From Nanogingivalis sp963517825 (GTDB taxonomy: Bacteria > Patescibacteriota > Saccharimonadia > Saccharimonadales > Saccharimonadaceae), in the NCBI GenBank assembly GCA_963517825.1, contig CAUQGB010000007.1, positions 1 to 36,481 on the forward strand: DNA of 36,481 nt, written 5' to 3'. The notes under the pieces are model-generated. The model searched no databases. It worked only from the letters and a program-made list of their open reading frames with translations, and had not been told where the DNA came from. The position numbers and the translations under genes were made by a program. Shown here piece after piece: positions 8,334 through 17,226 of the stretch; within the stretch, counting starts at the first letter, position 1, and the number at the start of each line of letters is the position of its first letter.

Positions 8334-9632
8334 TTATTCGTATCTCAAGGCTTCGATTGGGTCTTTTTTGCTTGCGCTTCGAGCAGGTAAAGCGCCAGCC
8401 AAAAAGGCCACAATGGCGATAGCTACAGTTATGATTGTATTATTTTGTAGTGTGAATTTTGTAAGTTCGAAACCTTCAAGTCCTTTGAGGAAGTTTGCTG
8501 TTGCGAAATTATTCAAAGCTGCCCCGGCCAATGAAGCTAGTACAATTCCTAAAATCGAGCCAATTACGCCAATTAAGATTGCTTCAATACTGAAAAGTTG
8601 GAATATTTTTCCATTTGAAAGTCCCATAGCTTTCATCAATCCAATTTCACGAGTTCGTTCACGCACACTCATGTAGAGCGTATTGATAATTCCAAAACTT
8701 GCAGCAAGAAGTGCGATTGCACCAAAAACAGTTAGTCCACCAGTTATTGCATTTACGACATTTGTAAGATTTTTTATTTGATCGGCATAAGTTGTGATAG
8801 TATATCTTTCTTTATCACCGGCATTTTTTACTATTTGAAGTTTTTCTTCACTTCGAAATTCTGGTTTTAGAGTTGCGGTTGCAGCAAAATATTTCTCTTT
8901 TTGGGCTTCTGGCATATTTTTTTGTTGGAATGCTAAAATTTCTTTTTTAAATTCGCTCGAAATTACAGTTAGCTGGTTTTGTAGTAAGTTCTTATTCATC
9001 ACACCAGAAACTTTAAACTCATAAACTTTTTTCTCGCCATTAAATTGATTTGAAAATTGCATTTTAATAGTCTTGCCAAGCGCATTTTTATCATCTGTAA
9101 ATCCAAGACTCTCAACATAATCTTGCGAAATTACAACATCATTTTTTACTGGATTATCTCTTCCGGTTTTAATGTCAAGTTTGATTTCGGTGTTTTCATC
9201 GATTGCATTAATATTTCCAGAGGCAAATTTTTTACCGTTTGCACCCTCGATGTAGTCACCTGAAATGCTTTCAGCTGGCTTTACATTTTCAAGACCTTCA
9301 ATTTTCTTAAGCTTTTCGATATCACTTTTTGTAAGTGAAGGTGTTGAATATATGGATTGGTCTTTATCATCTCCAGTTTCACCTTCTTTATATTCTCTCA
9401 AGTCACCCGAAATGCCATTCATTTCAACTTTTTTAACGATTTGTACACCTTTATTCTCTTTTCCGAAAATCGAAAGTTGGCGTTCAATATAATCATTAAC
9501 GCCCGTATTTACTGCCGAAGTTAGTGTAATTGTAAAAGCACCAATAAAAATTGCAATTACAGTCAAAAATGTGCGACCTTTATTTCTCCATAAATTTGAA
9601 GCTGAAGTTCCGACCATATCTAAAAATTTCAT
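8334..9632 (-). CDS. ABC transporter permease, MacB/FtsX type
   Basis: I start the protein at 9632 (MKFLDMVGTSASNLWRNKG), because this ATG overlaps the ATPase stop as TAATG and has AAGGAG before it; a longer in-frame start at 9689 lies inside the ATPase gene. The 432-residue protein has one N-terminal membrane segment (FLTVIAIFIGAFTI), a large extracytoplasmic MacB-like domain (about 40-290) and three C-terminal membrane segments of the FtsX fold. These include the conserved RTREIGLMKAMG coupling loop and the PARSASKKDPIEALRYE end. With the ATPase next door it forms a MacB/LolCDE-type mechanotransmission exporter. Its substrate is unknown. Confidence 0.9.
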   Translation of the reverse strand: MKFLDMVGTSASNLWRNKGRTFLTVIAIFIGAFTITLTSAVNTGVNDYIERQLSIFGKENKGVQIVKKVEMNGISGDLREYKEGETGDDKDQSIYSTPSLTKSDIEKLKKIEGLENVKPAESISGDYIEGANGKKFASGNINAIDENTEIKLDIKTGRDNPVKNDVVISQDYVESLGFTDDKNALGKTIKMQFSNQFNGEKKVYEFKVSGVMNKNLLQNQLTVISSEFKKEILAFQQKNMPEAQKEKYFAATATLKPEFRSEEKLQIVKNAGDKERYTITTYADQIKNLTNVVNAITGGLTVFGAIALLAASFGIINTLYMSVRERTREIGLMKAMGLSNGKIFQLFSIEAILIGVIGSILGIVLASLAGAALNNFATANFLKGLEGFELTKFTLQNNTIITVAIAIVAFLAGALPARSASKKDPIEALRYE

Positions 9633-10324
9633 TATTTTTCTCCTTTCGAAATAATTTGACCATCTTGTATTCGAATTTGGCGGTCGCATTTTGCAGCCAA
9701 TGCTTCATCGTGGGTTACGATAATTAGCGTAATTCCGTTTTCCTTATTTAAACTAAAAAGTAAATCCTCAATTTTTTTACTTGTTTTTGAGTCAAGATTT
9801 CCTGTTGGCTCATCGGCGAAAATAATTTCTGGCGAATTTGCAATTGCTCGTGCCACACAAACCCGTTGCTTTTGTCCGCCTGAAAGATTTGAAGCTTTAT
9901 TTTTGGCTTTATCAGTTAACTCAACAGCTTCGAGCGCCTTTAAAGCGATTTCTTTGCACTTTCTTGAGTTAACGCCAGCTATTTTGAGTGGCAAAACTAC
10001 ATTTTGCAAAACTGTATCTTTTGGATTCATGAAGAATTGCTGAAAAACAAACCCAAAGGTTCGGTTTCGAAGTTTGTTCAAATCGCGTTTTTTCATTTTA
10101 GCGATGTTTTTACCATTGATTAAAATTTCACCTTCATTTGGTTTATCGAGTGCCGCTAAAAGGTGCATTAAAGTTGATTTTCCACTACCTGATTTTCCAA
10201 CAATTGCTACGCTTTCGCCTTTTTTAATTTCGAATGAAACATTGTTTAGTGCCTTAAAATATGTGTTTCCGTCGCGATAAACTTTCACGAGATTTTTAAC
10301 TTCTATCAAGTTGTTTTTATTCAT
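9632..10324 (-). CDS. ABC transporter ATPase, LolD/MacB type
   Basis: The 230-residue nucleotide-binding protein has all the motifs: Walker A GKSGSGKST near residue 43, the Q-loop in FGFVFQQFFMNP, signature LSGGQKQR, Walker B IIFADEPTGNLD and the switch histidine in IVTHD. It powers the permease encoded next, with which it overlaps by one base. It is the first gene of a four-gene operon that continues into two RNA methyltransferases. Its own promoter lies at 10349-10377, and an AGGAAAGGA ribosome-binding site precedes the ATG. Confidence 0.93.
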   Translation of the reverse strand: MNKNNLIEVKNLVKVYRDGNTYFKALNNVSFEIKKGESVAIVGKSGSGKSTLMHLLAALDKPNEGEILINGKNIAKMKKRDLNKLRNRTFGFVFQQFFMNPKDTVLQNVVLPLKIAGVNSRKCKEIALKALEAVELTDKAKNKASNLSGGQKQRVCVARAIANSPEIIFADEPTGNLDSKTSKKIEDLLFSLNKENGITLIIVTHDEALAAKCDRQIRIQDGQIISKGEK

Positions 10325-10348
10325 TAAATTCCTTTCCTGATGTGTATA

Positions 10349-10377
10349 ATTTTACCACTTATAATCTTTACTTTCAA
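10349..10377 (-). promoter_or_regulatory. Promoter of the ABC exporter/RNA methyltransferase operon
   Basis: The minus strand reads TTGAAA (10372-10377), a 17-bp spacer, then TAAAAT (10349-10354) with TGG before it (extended -10). Transcription would start about 18 nt before the ATP-binding gene, leaving room for its ribosome-binding site. No terminator separates it from the TraG-like gene, so read-through is possible. Confidence 0.65.
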
Positions 10378-10380
10378 ATT

Positions 10381-13179
10381 TTAATGCTCAATCTTTAGAT
10401 TATTTTCACTTTTTTGATTATCTCGTGGTTGTGGTTTTATATTCTTTGTCCGTGGTTTTCGGCGTCTTTTTGAAACTTGCGGAATTTCAATTCCTTTTTC
10501 TGCAAATGCTTTCGATAAATCTTTCAAACCTAGGCTGGGTTCTTTTTGCTCGGCAGAATTTGGACTGATTTTTTTCGCGTCAATTGGTGCTTGCGAGAAA
10601 TCAACCTTTGTTGCACTAAACATTGGTTGAGCTGGCGTGAAATTTTGCGGATTCACTGCTGGTTTTCGATTCTGAGGATTTTCTTTTCGAATTCCCTGAT
10701 TTTTTACTGGCGCAAACACGTTTTCTTCAACTTTTTTCGAAAATTCCACACCATTGCGTTCAGCCCAGGCTTTTGTCATTAGTTCTTTTGGCGGAACTAA
10801 AATATCACGAATTCGTTGTTCGATAACGGCGCGCGGCGTACTGTAATTTCGGCGAGTGTTTTCGATAATTTTTGCACTCAAATCATTAAAAGGTTTTGGC
10901 AAAGTTAAAGTTGTCGCACTAAATGGTGTTGATTTTTCACCATTGATAATCATCGTCATCACAAAGTGGCGGTTGTTTAAACTCATTAAATCTGAAGCAT
11001 CGAACTGTGGTTTAAATTGTTCAGCTAAAATTGGTGCATCTTCAACCGAAACGCGGAATGAGATAATCGAGCCAACGTTTCCAAAGACCGCATTTTTAAC
11101 GCTGTCGGTCATTTGTGAAACATATTGATTAGCAACGGTTAAAGTTAAGCCATATTTTCGAATTTCTGAAAGAATCACCGCGAAAGAATCGGTGGCAAAG
11201 TTTTGGAACTCGTCAACGTAAAGGTGGAATGGTCGGCGATCTTCAAGGCGTTCAATGTCGGCACGTGATTGAGCTGCGAGCTGAATTTTTGTCACCAAGA
11301 AAGAACCAAGAACCGAGGCATTGTCTTCACCAATCAAACCCTTCGAAAGATTTACAACCAAGATTTTACCTTCATCCATAATTTGGCGAATATTAAAGGT
11401 TGATTTTGGTTGACCGATAATATTTCGAATAATAGGGTTGGCCGTGAAGGCTCCAACCTTGTTTAAGATCGGTGCAATAGCTTCATTCACCTGCTTTTCA
11501 CCCCATTGGCCAAATTCCTTTTTCCAGAATTGTAGCACGGAATCATCTTTACAATAGGTTAGCGTTTCTTTTCGAAAATCGCCATCAGTTAGCATACGCG
11601 CAATGTCGAGCATTGTTGTTTCTGGCCGATCAAGGAGTGCAAGAAGTGTGAAACGCAAAATATATTCAAGTCGTGGACCCCAAGAGTCTCCAAACATACG
11701 CTTCAAAACACCGATAACTTCGGAAGAAATGTTTGATTTTCGGCTTGGATCAGTGACTTCAAGCGGGTTGAATCCAAGCGGAAATTCAGTGTCGCTCGGG
11801 TTGAAATAAATTACATCTTTTAGGCGATGTTCAGGAATAAAGCGCATATTATTTTGTGCAAAATCGCCGTGCGGGTCAATAATTGCATAACCTTCACCGT
11901 GAAAAATATCTGAAAGCGCCAAAAGTTCAAGTGATCCAGATTTTCCGGTTCCCGTTTGACCTATAATATAAAGGTGGCGCGAACGGTCACGACGAAGCAT
12001 TCCAAACTGATGATTAATTCCGCGGAAGTTAGTTAAACCGAAAGCTGAAATGTTTTCGTCATGTGCGCGGTCACCGTTCAAGATTGGTAGTTTTGAAGGC
12101 GGTTCAGCAGTTTTGCTCGAAGCCCAAACAATATTCGGCGTTTCCACATTGGTGTGAGGTAAGTGCCAAATACTTGCGAGTTCCTGAATGTTTAAAATAT
12201 AACCATCGTCAAAGAAGATTCGCGACTGAAAATCTCGAATTTTATCTTTATCTAGTGAAGAATTTGAAGATTTAAAACCGTTTAGGTTTGTACTGTTAAA
12301 TTGTTTGAATGTTCCGGTTAAGGCTTGAATTTGAAGTCTTGCGGTATTTTCATCTTCACCCAAATAAGCCAAGCGAATTTTAACCTGATAACCAAGTTTT
12401 GTGGCTTTTTCTTCGGCTTTCGAAATACGAGTTTTATCGCGGTCGGATGGTTCACTTTTAGTGTCTCCTGAACCTTCTGGCGGTGTCCACAGGGCTTCTA
12501 GAATTTGTAAAATATATTTCCAGTCAATCTTGAAAGCTTTTTTACCAGACTTAACTTTTTTAATCCATTCATCTGATTTTTTATGCCATTCATCTGCAAC
12601 CGGTCGCGCCAAAACTTGAATCCAAAGCTGGTCGTTTGTTCCGTCGAGTTTGGCGAGTGTTCCGGTAATTCCGGCTAGTGGGTCAACTTCAAAACCATCA
12701 AAAGTTTTGATTGGTAAGGCTTCGTTTTCAATCAGATCGATTTCAGTAGAATAAATAACGTGTTTGTTTTCAGAATTTGCCGTGTAATCCTCTTTTGCTT
12801 CATAAATTTGAACTGTTGGATATTGTGAATAAATCTGCCCTTCAACAAAACTTTGCAAAGTTCGTGGCATCCAAACATAAAAACGAATTGCACCATTAAC
12901 GGATACGATTTCGAAACTTAAATGTTCTTGAACGCCGTTGTTATTCTTTAGTTCGGTTGAGTCACGCAAAATTCCGTGCAAACTGGCAAGGAGTTGCTCG
13001 GCGGCAAGTTCAGATTTATCATTCGTTTTTGGAATTTCAAGCGCCAAAAGAACACTGTCGGTGTTCATGACGTTGAGCTTATCGATTTTTTTGTAATTTT
13101 GCCAAGTTAGAAAAGCTAAAATCGCTACGATAGTTAGCCAGACGAAAGGGTTAAATAAGATTGAAAAAAATGCCATCAT
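10381..13179 (-). CDS. VirD4/TraG-like ATPase with N-terminal membrane anchor
   Basis: The 932-residue protein begins with one membrane helix (about residues 8-25). A domain of about 350 residues follows, then a RecA-like motor with Walker A GQTGTGKS (407-414), DPHGDF (435-440) and Walker B YVDEFQNF (654-661). The TraM-recognition-like segment SEIRKYGLTLTVANQYVSQM comes after it. The last 150 residues are Pro/Lys/Asn-rich and look disordered. Such ATPases are coupling proteins of type IV secretion or related DNA and protein pumps. In reduced genomes of this kind they occur in the core chromosome, perhaps serving pili or host contact (inference). It is transcribed alone from the promoter at 13189-13217. 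Confidence 0.82.
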   Translation of the reverse strand: MMAFFSILFNPFVWLTIVAILAFLTWQNYKKIDKLNVMNTDSVLLALEIPKTNDKSELAAEQLLASLHGILRDSTELKNNNGVQEHLSFEIVSVNGAIRFYVWMPRTLQSFVEGQIYSQYPTVQIYEAKEDYTANSENKHVIYSTEIDLIENEALPIKTFDGFEVDPLAGITGTLAKLDGTNDQLWIQVLARPVADEWHKKSDEWIKKVKSGKKAFKIDWKYILQILEALWTPPEGSGDTKSEPSDRDKTRISKAEEKATKLGYQVKIRLAYLGEDENTARLQIQALTGTFKQFNSTNLNGFKSSNSSLDKDKIRDFQSRIFFDDGYILNIQELASIWHLPHTNVETPNIVWASSKTAEPPSKLPILNGDRAHDENISAFGLTNFRGINHQFGMLRRDRSRHLYIIGQTGTGKSGSLELLALSDIFHGEGYAIIDPHGDFAQNNMRFIPEHRLKDVIYFNPSDTEFPLGFNPLEVTDPSRKSNISSEVIGVLKRMFGDSWGPRLEYILRFTLLALLDRPETTMLDIARMLTDGDFRKETLTYCKDDSVLQFWKKEFGQWGEKQVNEAIAPILNKVGAFTANPIIRNIIGQPKSTFNIRQIMDEGKILVVNLSKGLIGEDNASVLGSFLVTKIQLAAQSRADIERLEDRRPFHLYVDEFQNFATDSFAVILSEIRKYGLTLTVANQYVSQMTDSVKNAVFGNVGSIISFRVSVEDAPILAEQFKPQFDASDLMSLNNRHFVMTMIINGEKSTPFSATTLTLPKPFNDLSAKIIENTRRNYSTPRAVIEQRIRDILVPPKELMTKAWAERNGVEFSKKVEENVFAPVKNQGIRKENPQNRKPAVNPQNFTPAQPMFSATKVDFSQAPIDAKKISPNSAEQKEPSLGLKDLSKAFAEKGIEIPQVSKRRRKPRTKNIKPQPRDNQKSENNLKIEH

Positions 13180-13188
13180 AGTGTTTAA

Positions 13189-13217
13189 ATAATAGCATAA
13201 AACTGTAAAAAAATCAA
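13189..13217 (-). promoter_or_regulatory. Promoter of the TraG-like gene, nearly leaderless
   Basis: On the minus strand TTGATT (13212-13217), a 17-bp spacer and TATTAT (13189-13194) form a standard promoter; TGC before the -10 makes it extended. Only 9 nt lie between the -10 and the first ATG, so the transcript would begin within about 3 nt of the start codon. No ribosome-binding site is present. Confidence 0.6.
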
Positions 13218-13253
13218 GATGGCGGTTATGCTTTTTCTGGTTTTCGAAAAAGA

Positions 13254-13277
13254 AAATCGCTCAAAAACGAGCGATTT
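13254..13277 (-). terminator. Rho-independent terminator after the sigma4-HARE gene
   Basis: A perfect 9-bp stem (AAATCGCTC / GAGCGATTT, 6-nt loop) follows the gene on the minus strand. It is trailed by TTCTTTTTCG, giving the usual U-rich tail. Confidence 0.75.
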
Positions 13278-13285
13278 ATTTGTTT

Positions 13286-14344
13286 TTAAGCTTCTTCTGC
13301 TAAAGCGTAGGTTGCTTTTGCGACACGCTTGAATTCTTTTTTGCTTTGAAGGTTTAACAAAACAGTTGTTTCTTTAACTTTGCGTTTCTCGAGCACGCGT
13401 TTAACAATTTCGTCACGATAAAGTGGTTCACCTGCTTCACGCAAAACAGCTGTAATAATATCAGCAACGGTTCCGCGCTTAAAGCCCCAAGTGTCAAGGG
13501 CGTAAATTCCGCGACCAATCAAAACGAAGCGTTTGTCTTTGATTAATTCGTTGTGGATTGCTTGAGTTGTAACGGATTTACGGCTAAAATCACTCTTTCG
13601 AATTTCTTCTGCGATTTCCGAAAAATGCATTGGTTCTTTGTGCGATTCTAAGATCACAAAAATTTTATCACGAATATTTTTTGGGTTTACGGCTGGCCAT
13701 TTTTCTAGACCCCAAAGACCATTTAGCGTTGCAAGAAGTTTCGAAATTCTAGCAATTGCGTTAATTTGGCTTGGGTGTTCATAACTCAACTGTTCGTCAA
13801 GTTGATCTAATGTTATTGGACTTTTGTTCTTTTTGATGATATTGACAATTTCATCGATTGATTTTTTAATTTTTCGTTCATCGCCATATTCTGCATTAGC
13901 AATCGCGCTACGATATTTATCATTTTCTTGCACTAACACTAATTTTGAGCTAATTTCAGCAATGAATAAAAAGTTAAAAATTTGATTATCGTCGGCTTCA
14001 GATTCAATAGTTTTTTCAACGAGTTCTTTTGTTTTTGAAATTCGTCCAACTTCGGCGAGATTTCGAATAATGCTTTTCTCGATTTCGGCTAAATGTTCAA
14101 TATTACCCTTTTCGGCGGCAATTTTTAGTCGAATAAGTGCAGCTTTCTCGAGCTGTCGAACACGCTCGCGAGTAATGTCGAGTTTTTCGCCAATTTGTTC
14201 AAGTGTTTGCTTTTTTTCGCCAAGCCCAAAGCGGCGGTTAATTATTTCACGTTCTCGTGGCTGGTCAATAATTTGCAGAGCATTAGAAATAACCGTTTGA
14301 ATTAATTGGACTTTTTCGTTCTGAATCTGATTTTCTTGTTCCAT
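13286..14344 (-). CDS. Sigma-70 region 4 protein fused to HARE-type helix-turn-helix domains
   Basis: The 352-residue protein starts with a sigma-70 region 4 domain (about 20-78), including TLEQIGEKLDITRERVRQLE, which in sigma factors contacts the -35 element. Regions 1-3 are absent, so it cannot melt promoters itself. The middle is helical. A HARE-HTH winged helix (about 225-290, EPMHFSEIAEEIRKS...) resembles the delta subunit RpoE of Firmicutes, and a second winged helix (PLYRDEIVKRVLE...) closes the protein. It may act as an RNA-polymerase-associated regulator. Its promoter carries a large perfect palindrome (14381-14404), which suggests feedback control. Domain calls are good; the role is inferred. 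Confidence 0.8.
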   Translation of the reverse strand: MEQENQIQNEKVQLIQTVISNALQIIDQPREREIINRRFGLGEKKQTLEQIGEKLDITRERVRQLEKAALIRLKIAAEKGNIEHLAEIEKSIIRNLAEVGRISKTKELVEKTIESEADDNQIFNFLFIAEISSKLVLVQENDKYRSAIANAEYGDERKIKKSIDEIVNIIKKNKSPITLDQLDEQLSYEHPSQINAIARISKLLATLNGLWGLEKWPAVNPKNIRDKIFVILESHKEPMHFSEIAEEIRKSDFSRKSVTTQAIHNELIKDKRFVLIGRGIYALDTWGFKRGTVADIITAVLREAGEPLYRDEIVKRVLEKRKVKETTVLLNLQSKKEFKRVAKATYALAEEA

Positions 14345-14380
14345 AATTCCCTTTTTAAAATTAATATTACTATAAAAACG

Positions 14381-14416
14381 AAGTATTATTTATAAATAAT
14401 ACTTACTACTTGTCAA
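14381..14416 (-). promoter_or_regulatory. Promoter with a perfect 24-bp palindrome, sigma4-HARE gene
   Basis: The minus strand has the consensus -35 TTGACA (14411-14416), a 16-bp spacer and a -10 TATAAA (14389-14394). The -10 and start region lie inside a perfect 24-bp palindrome (14381-14404; half-site AAGTATTATTTA). A protein bound there would block polymerase, and as RNA it could fold into a 5'-leader hairpin. A second extended -10 (TGGTATAAT, TATAAT at 14442-14447) further upstream may be another promoter. Confidence 0.65.
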
Positions 14417-14473
14417 TACCATTTATATCTTCTTTATTTATATTATACCACAAAATTGTAAAAAACAACAAAA

Positions 14474-14512
14474 AATGACATAAAAATTTATTTTTTAAAC
14501 TTTTATGTCATT
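14474..14512 (-). terminator. Terminator after topA
   Basis: Perfect 12-bp inverted arms AATGACATAAAA (14474-14485) and TTTTATGTCATT (14501-14512) stand 30 bp after the topA stop. On the minus strand they are followed by a T-rich tract (TTTTTGTTGTTTTT). Confidence 0.75.
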
Positions 14513-14542
14513 ATGCTTGCGCTTATGATAAAATATTAAATA

Positions 14543-16921
14543 CTATTTTTCGGATTTTTTCGTTTTCGACATGGATTTCTTAGTACTTTTCGAAGGTGTT
14601 TTTCGTTTAGTTGATTTTCTAGTTGTAGTTTTTTTGATAGATTTTCGTGATTTTGCAACTTCAATTAATTCACTTGCTTGTTTTTCGTTAATTTTTTCAA
14701 TATCTAAATCTTTTGGTAGCAGTGCTTTGACCTCGTCGTCGGCGATATATTTTCGGCCAAATCCACCGCGAGAAATTTTAATTCCATTTTTAAACTTTTT
14801 AAGCACTTTTTTCTCATCAGCCTTTAGTTTTTCTTCATAAAGCAATTGCGCTTCGGTTTCGGTAATTTCAAACGGCGACATTGGTTTAATGCTTACGAAA
14901 GTATTTTCAACTTTAATATAGGGGCCGTATTGACCAATGTTCGAAGTAATTTCTTTGCCATCGGCAGTTTTTCCTACGTGGCGCGGAAGAAGGAACATTT
15001 TTAGTGCGTTTTCAAGCGAAACAGTTTCGATTTTTTCGCCAGCAGGCATTGGTGCAAATTTAACTTCTTCGCCCTCAACTTTATTGTCACCCAACTGAAT
15101 CATTGGACCAAAACGACCAAAACGTGCAAAAACTTTTCGGCCAGTTTTCGGATCAATTCCGAGCTCGCGCGCAGGTGCCACAGCGTTGCGATCAATCTCG
15201 CCGGATTCCATGATTAACTTATGGAAAGGCTTATAAAAATTATCAAGAACTTCAAGTCGATTTTCATCACCAACGGCAATTTTATCGAAGTCATTTTCAA
15301 GATTCGCTGTCCAACCATAGTCTACAACTTGATTGAAATAGTCGTTTAAGAAGTCGCTTAAAACTTCTCCGCTTGCTGTTGGGAGGAGCTTACCTTTAGT
15401 AGAGCCGGTTTTTTCTTGAACGATTTCTCGGTTAATTTCATTTTTCGAAAGTGAAATTTGGATTGTGTTGCGAGGCTCGCCTTCATTTTCACCCTTTGCG
15501 GCGTAGTCACGTGCCTGAATTGTGTCCAAAATTGTGGCATAAGTTGAAGGGCGACCAATTCCTAAATCTTCGAGTTTTTTCACGAGCGAACCTTCACTGT
15601 AGCGTGCTGGCGGTCGTGAGAAAACTTCTTTCGCAATAATTTCGTTAAAATTCAAACTATCGCCATTGGCGAGTTCTGGTAAGAATTCGTCTTTTTTACT
15701 GCTTGAATAAACTTTCAAGAACCCATCGAAAACAACAACTTCGCCTTTTGCTTCAAAATAATATTCTTGGTTCGAAATTTCAATTTTAACAGTAGTTTTT
15801 TCGATTTGCGCTGGCGCCATTTGGCTGGCGAGCGTTCGGTTGCGAATTAATGTATAGATTTTCTGTAAATCTTGACTGGTAGAAACTTTTTCGTTTTCAA
15901 TCCCGGTTGGTCGAATAGCTTCGTGAGCCTCTTGTGCTCCAGCTGATTTTGTAGCAAATTTTCGGGCTTTATGATATTTTTCGCCAAATTTTTTCTTAAT
16001 GAAAACTGCGCTTGAAGCGATCGCAAAACTACTCAAATTCACACTGTCGGTTCGCATGTAGGTGATTTTACCAGATTGATAAAGTTTTTGTGCCGCCGCC
16101 ATTGTGCTTTTAGCCGAAAATCCCAGTCGAGCGTTAGCTTCTTGTTGAAGTGTTGAAGTTGTAAAAGGTGCGCTTGGATTGCGGGTTCCAGGAGTTTTCG
16201 AAACGCTTGCAACTTTAAAATTCGCCGTTTTTAGGCTTTCGAGAAAATCGGTTGCAGCTTTTTCGGTTTCGAATTTTTTGTTAAGTTCGGCTTTTAGAAT
16301 TTCGCCAGAATTTGGCACGATAAATTCTCCCGTAATTTTAAACGAACTTTTTGTACCAAATTTTTCAATTTCACGTTCGCGTTCCACAAGCAATCTAACC
16401 GCTGGGCTCTGTACACGACCCGCACTTTTTCCACCAGGAACTTTTCTCCACACAACTGGGCTTAAATCAAAGCCAACTAACCAGTCTAAAGTTTGGCGAG
16501 TTTGCTGTGCTTCAACCATTTTCATATCAATCGTTCGTGGATTTTTGATCGCCTCCTCGATTGCTGTTTTGGTGATTTCATGAAAAACAATTCGTTTGGT
16601 GGTTTTTGGGTTTAATTTTAAAACTTCGCAAAGATGCCAGGCGATTGCTTCACCTTCGCGGTCTTCATCGGTTGCGAGCCAGACTTCATCTGCAGTTTTT
16701 ACCGCTTTTCGAAGTTCTGCAACAACTTTTTTCTTTCCCGGATCAATTTCGAAAGTAATTTTATATTTATTATTTGTCTCTATTGGACGACCGCCGTCTT
16801 TATTTTTTTTAGCAATTTGGCGAATATGCCCAACGCTGGACATTACTGTAAAATCTTTACCGAGATATTTTTCGATAGTTTTCGCCTTAGCTGGGCTCTC
16901 TACGATTACTAAATTCTTCAT
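14543..16921 (-). CDS. topA: DNA topoisomerase I
   Basis: A type IA topoisomerase relaxes negative supercoils by nicking one strand through a tyrosine. Visible parts are the TOPRIM domain (VIVESPAKAKTIEKYLG, DEDREGEAIAWHL), the gate residues SAGRVQSPAVRLL and the active-site region GKITYMRTDS with the catalytic Tyr. C-terminal topoisomerase repeats follow (GRKVFARFGRFGPMIQLGD and GQYGPYIKV). I start at 16921 (MKNLVIVESPAKAK), where the family begins; an ATG 21 bp upstream is in frame but unlikely. There are no C-terminal zinc fingers. The end is instead a Lys/Ser/Thr tail of about 35 residues, rich in KKTTTRKS-like repeats. Confidence 0.95.
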   Translation of the reverse strand: MKNLVIVESPAKAKTIEKYLGKDFTVMSSVGHIRQIAKKNKDGGRPIETNNKYKITFEIDPGKKKVVAELRKAVKTADEVWLATDEDREGEAIAWHLCEVLKLNPKTTKRIVFHEITKTAIEEAIKNPRTIDMKMVEAQQTRQTLDWLVGFDLSPVVWRKVPGGKSAGRVQSPAVRLLVEREREIEKFGTKSSFKITGEFIVPNSGEILKAELNKKFETEKAATDFLESLKTANFKVASVSKTPGTRNPSAPFTTSTLQQEANARLGFSAKSTMAAAQKLYQSGKITYMRTDSVNLSSFAIASSAVFIKKKFGEKYHKARKFATKSAGAQEAHEAIRPTGIENEKVSTSQDLQKIYTLIRNRTLASQMAPAQIEKTTVKIEISNQEYYFEAKGEVVVFDGFLKVYSSSKKDEFLPELANGDSLNFNEIIAKEVFSRPPARYSEGSLVKKLEDLGIGRPSTYATILDTIQARDYAAKGENEGEPRNTIQISLSKNEINREIVQEKTGSTKGKLLPTASGEVLSDFLNDYFNQVVDYGWTANLENDFDKIAVGDENRLEVLDNFYKPFHKLIMESGEIDRNAVAPARELGIDPKTGRKVFARFGRFGPMIQLGDNKVEGEEVKFAPMPAGEKIETVSLENALKMFLLPRHVGKTADGKEITSNIGQYGPYIKVENTFVSIKPMSPFEITETEAQLLYEEKLKADEKKVLKKFKNGIKISRGGFGRKYIADDEVKALLPKDLDIEKINEKQASELIEVAKSRKSIKKTTTRKSTKRKTPSKSTKKSMSKTKKSEK

Positions 16922-16927
16922 AAGCTT

Positions 16928-16961
16928 AATATATTTTATCACTTTGAATAATTTTGTGCAA
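16928..16961 (-). promoter_or_regulatory. Probable topA promoter region, near-leaderless
   Basis: The minus strand offers TATATT (16928-16933) just 6 nt before the ATG. Alternatively TTGCAC (16956-16961) stands 16 bp from TAAAAT (16934-16939). Either places the start of transcription within a few nt of the start codon; no ribosome-binding site is visible. Confidence 0.4.
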
Positions 16962-17200
16962 ATAAAAGCCTGAAATTATAAAAAATCAAGCTTTTATATA
17001 GGAAATTGGTTCTCACTATTACGCCATGGTTTACTTGTAATATTTAACTTCGCTCTATTGTTTTTGCATTTTAAATTACCATACCTGCCACTAATTTAGT
17101 TGTTGAGCTGGGTTTATTTTATGAAATTCATACTTTTATTGATTTCTAAAATTCTATTATATAGTGAGATAATCTTAGTTTTTGGTTAAAAAATAAAAAA

Positions 17201-17220
17201 TCACCTCCATTAAGAGGTGA
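17201..17220 (-). terminator. Terminator after the 98-residue membrane protein
   Basis: Stem TCACCTC / GAGGTGA (7 bp, 6-nt loop) is flanked on the minus strand by a T/A-rich tail (TTTTTTATTTTTT), 6 bp after the stop. The stretch 16943-17200, between this and topA, holds only a weak inverted repeat (ATAAAAGC / GCTTTTAT, about 16961-16997) and no gene I can support. Confidence 0.65.
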
Positions 17221-17226
17221 ATTTTA

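Noticed and set aside
9633..9689. Longer start of the ABC permease at 9689.
   Set aside because: The extra 19 residues lie inside the ATPase gene in another frame, and the downstream ATG has a ribosome-binding site and begins with the family's usual sequence.
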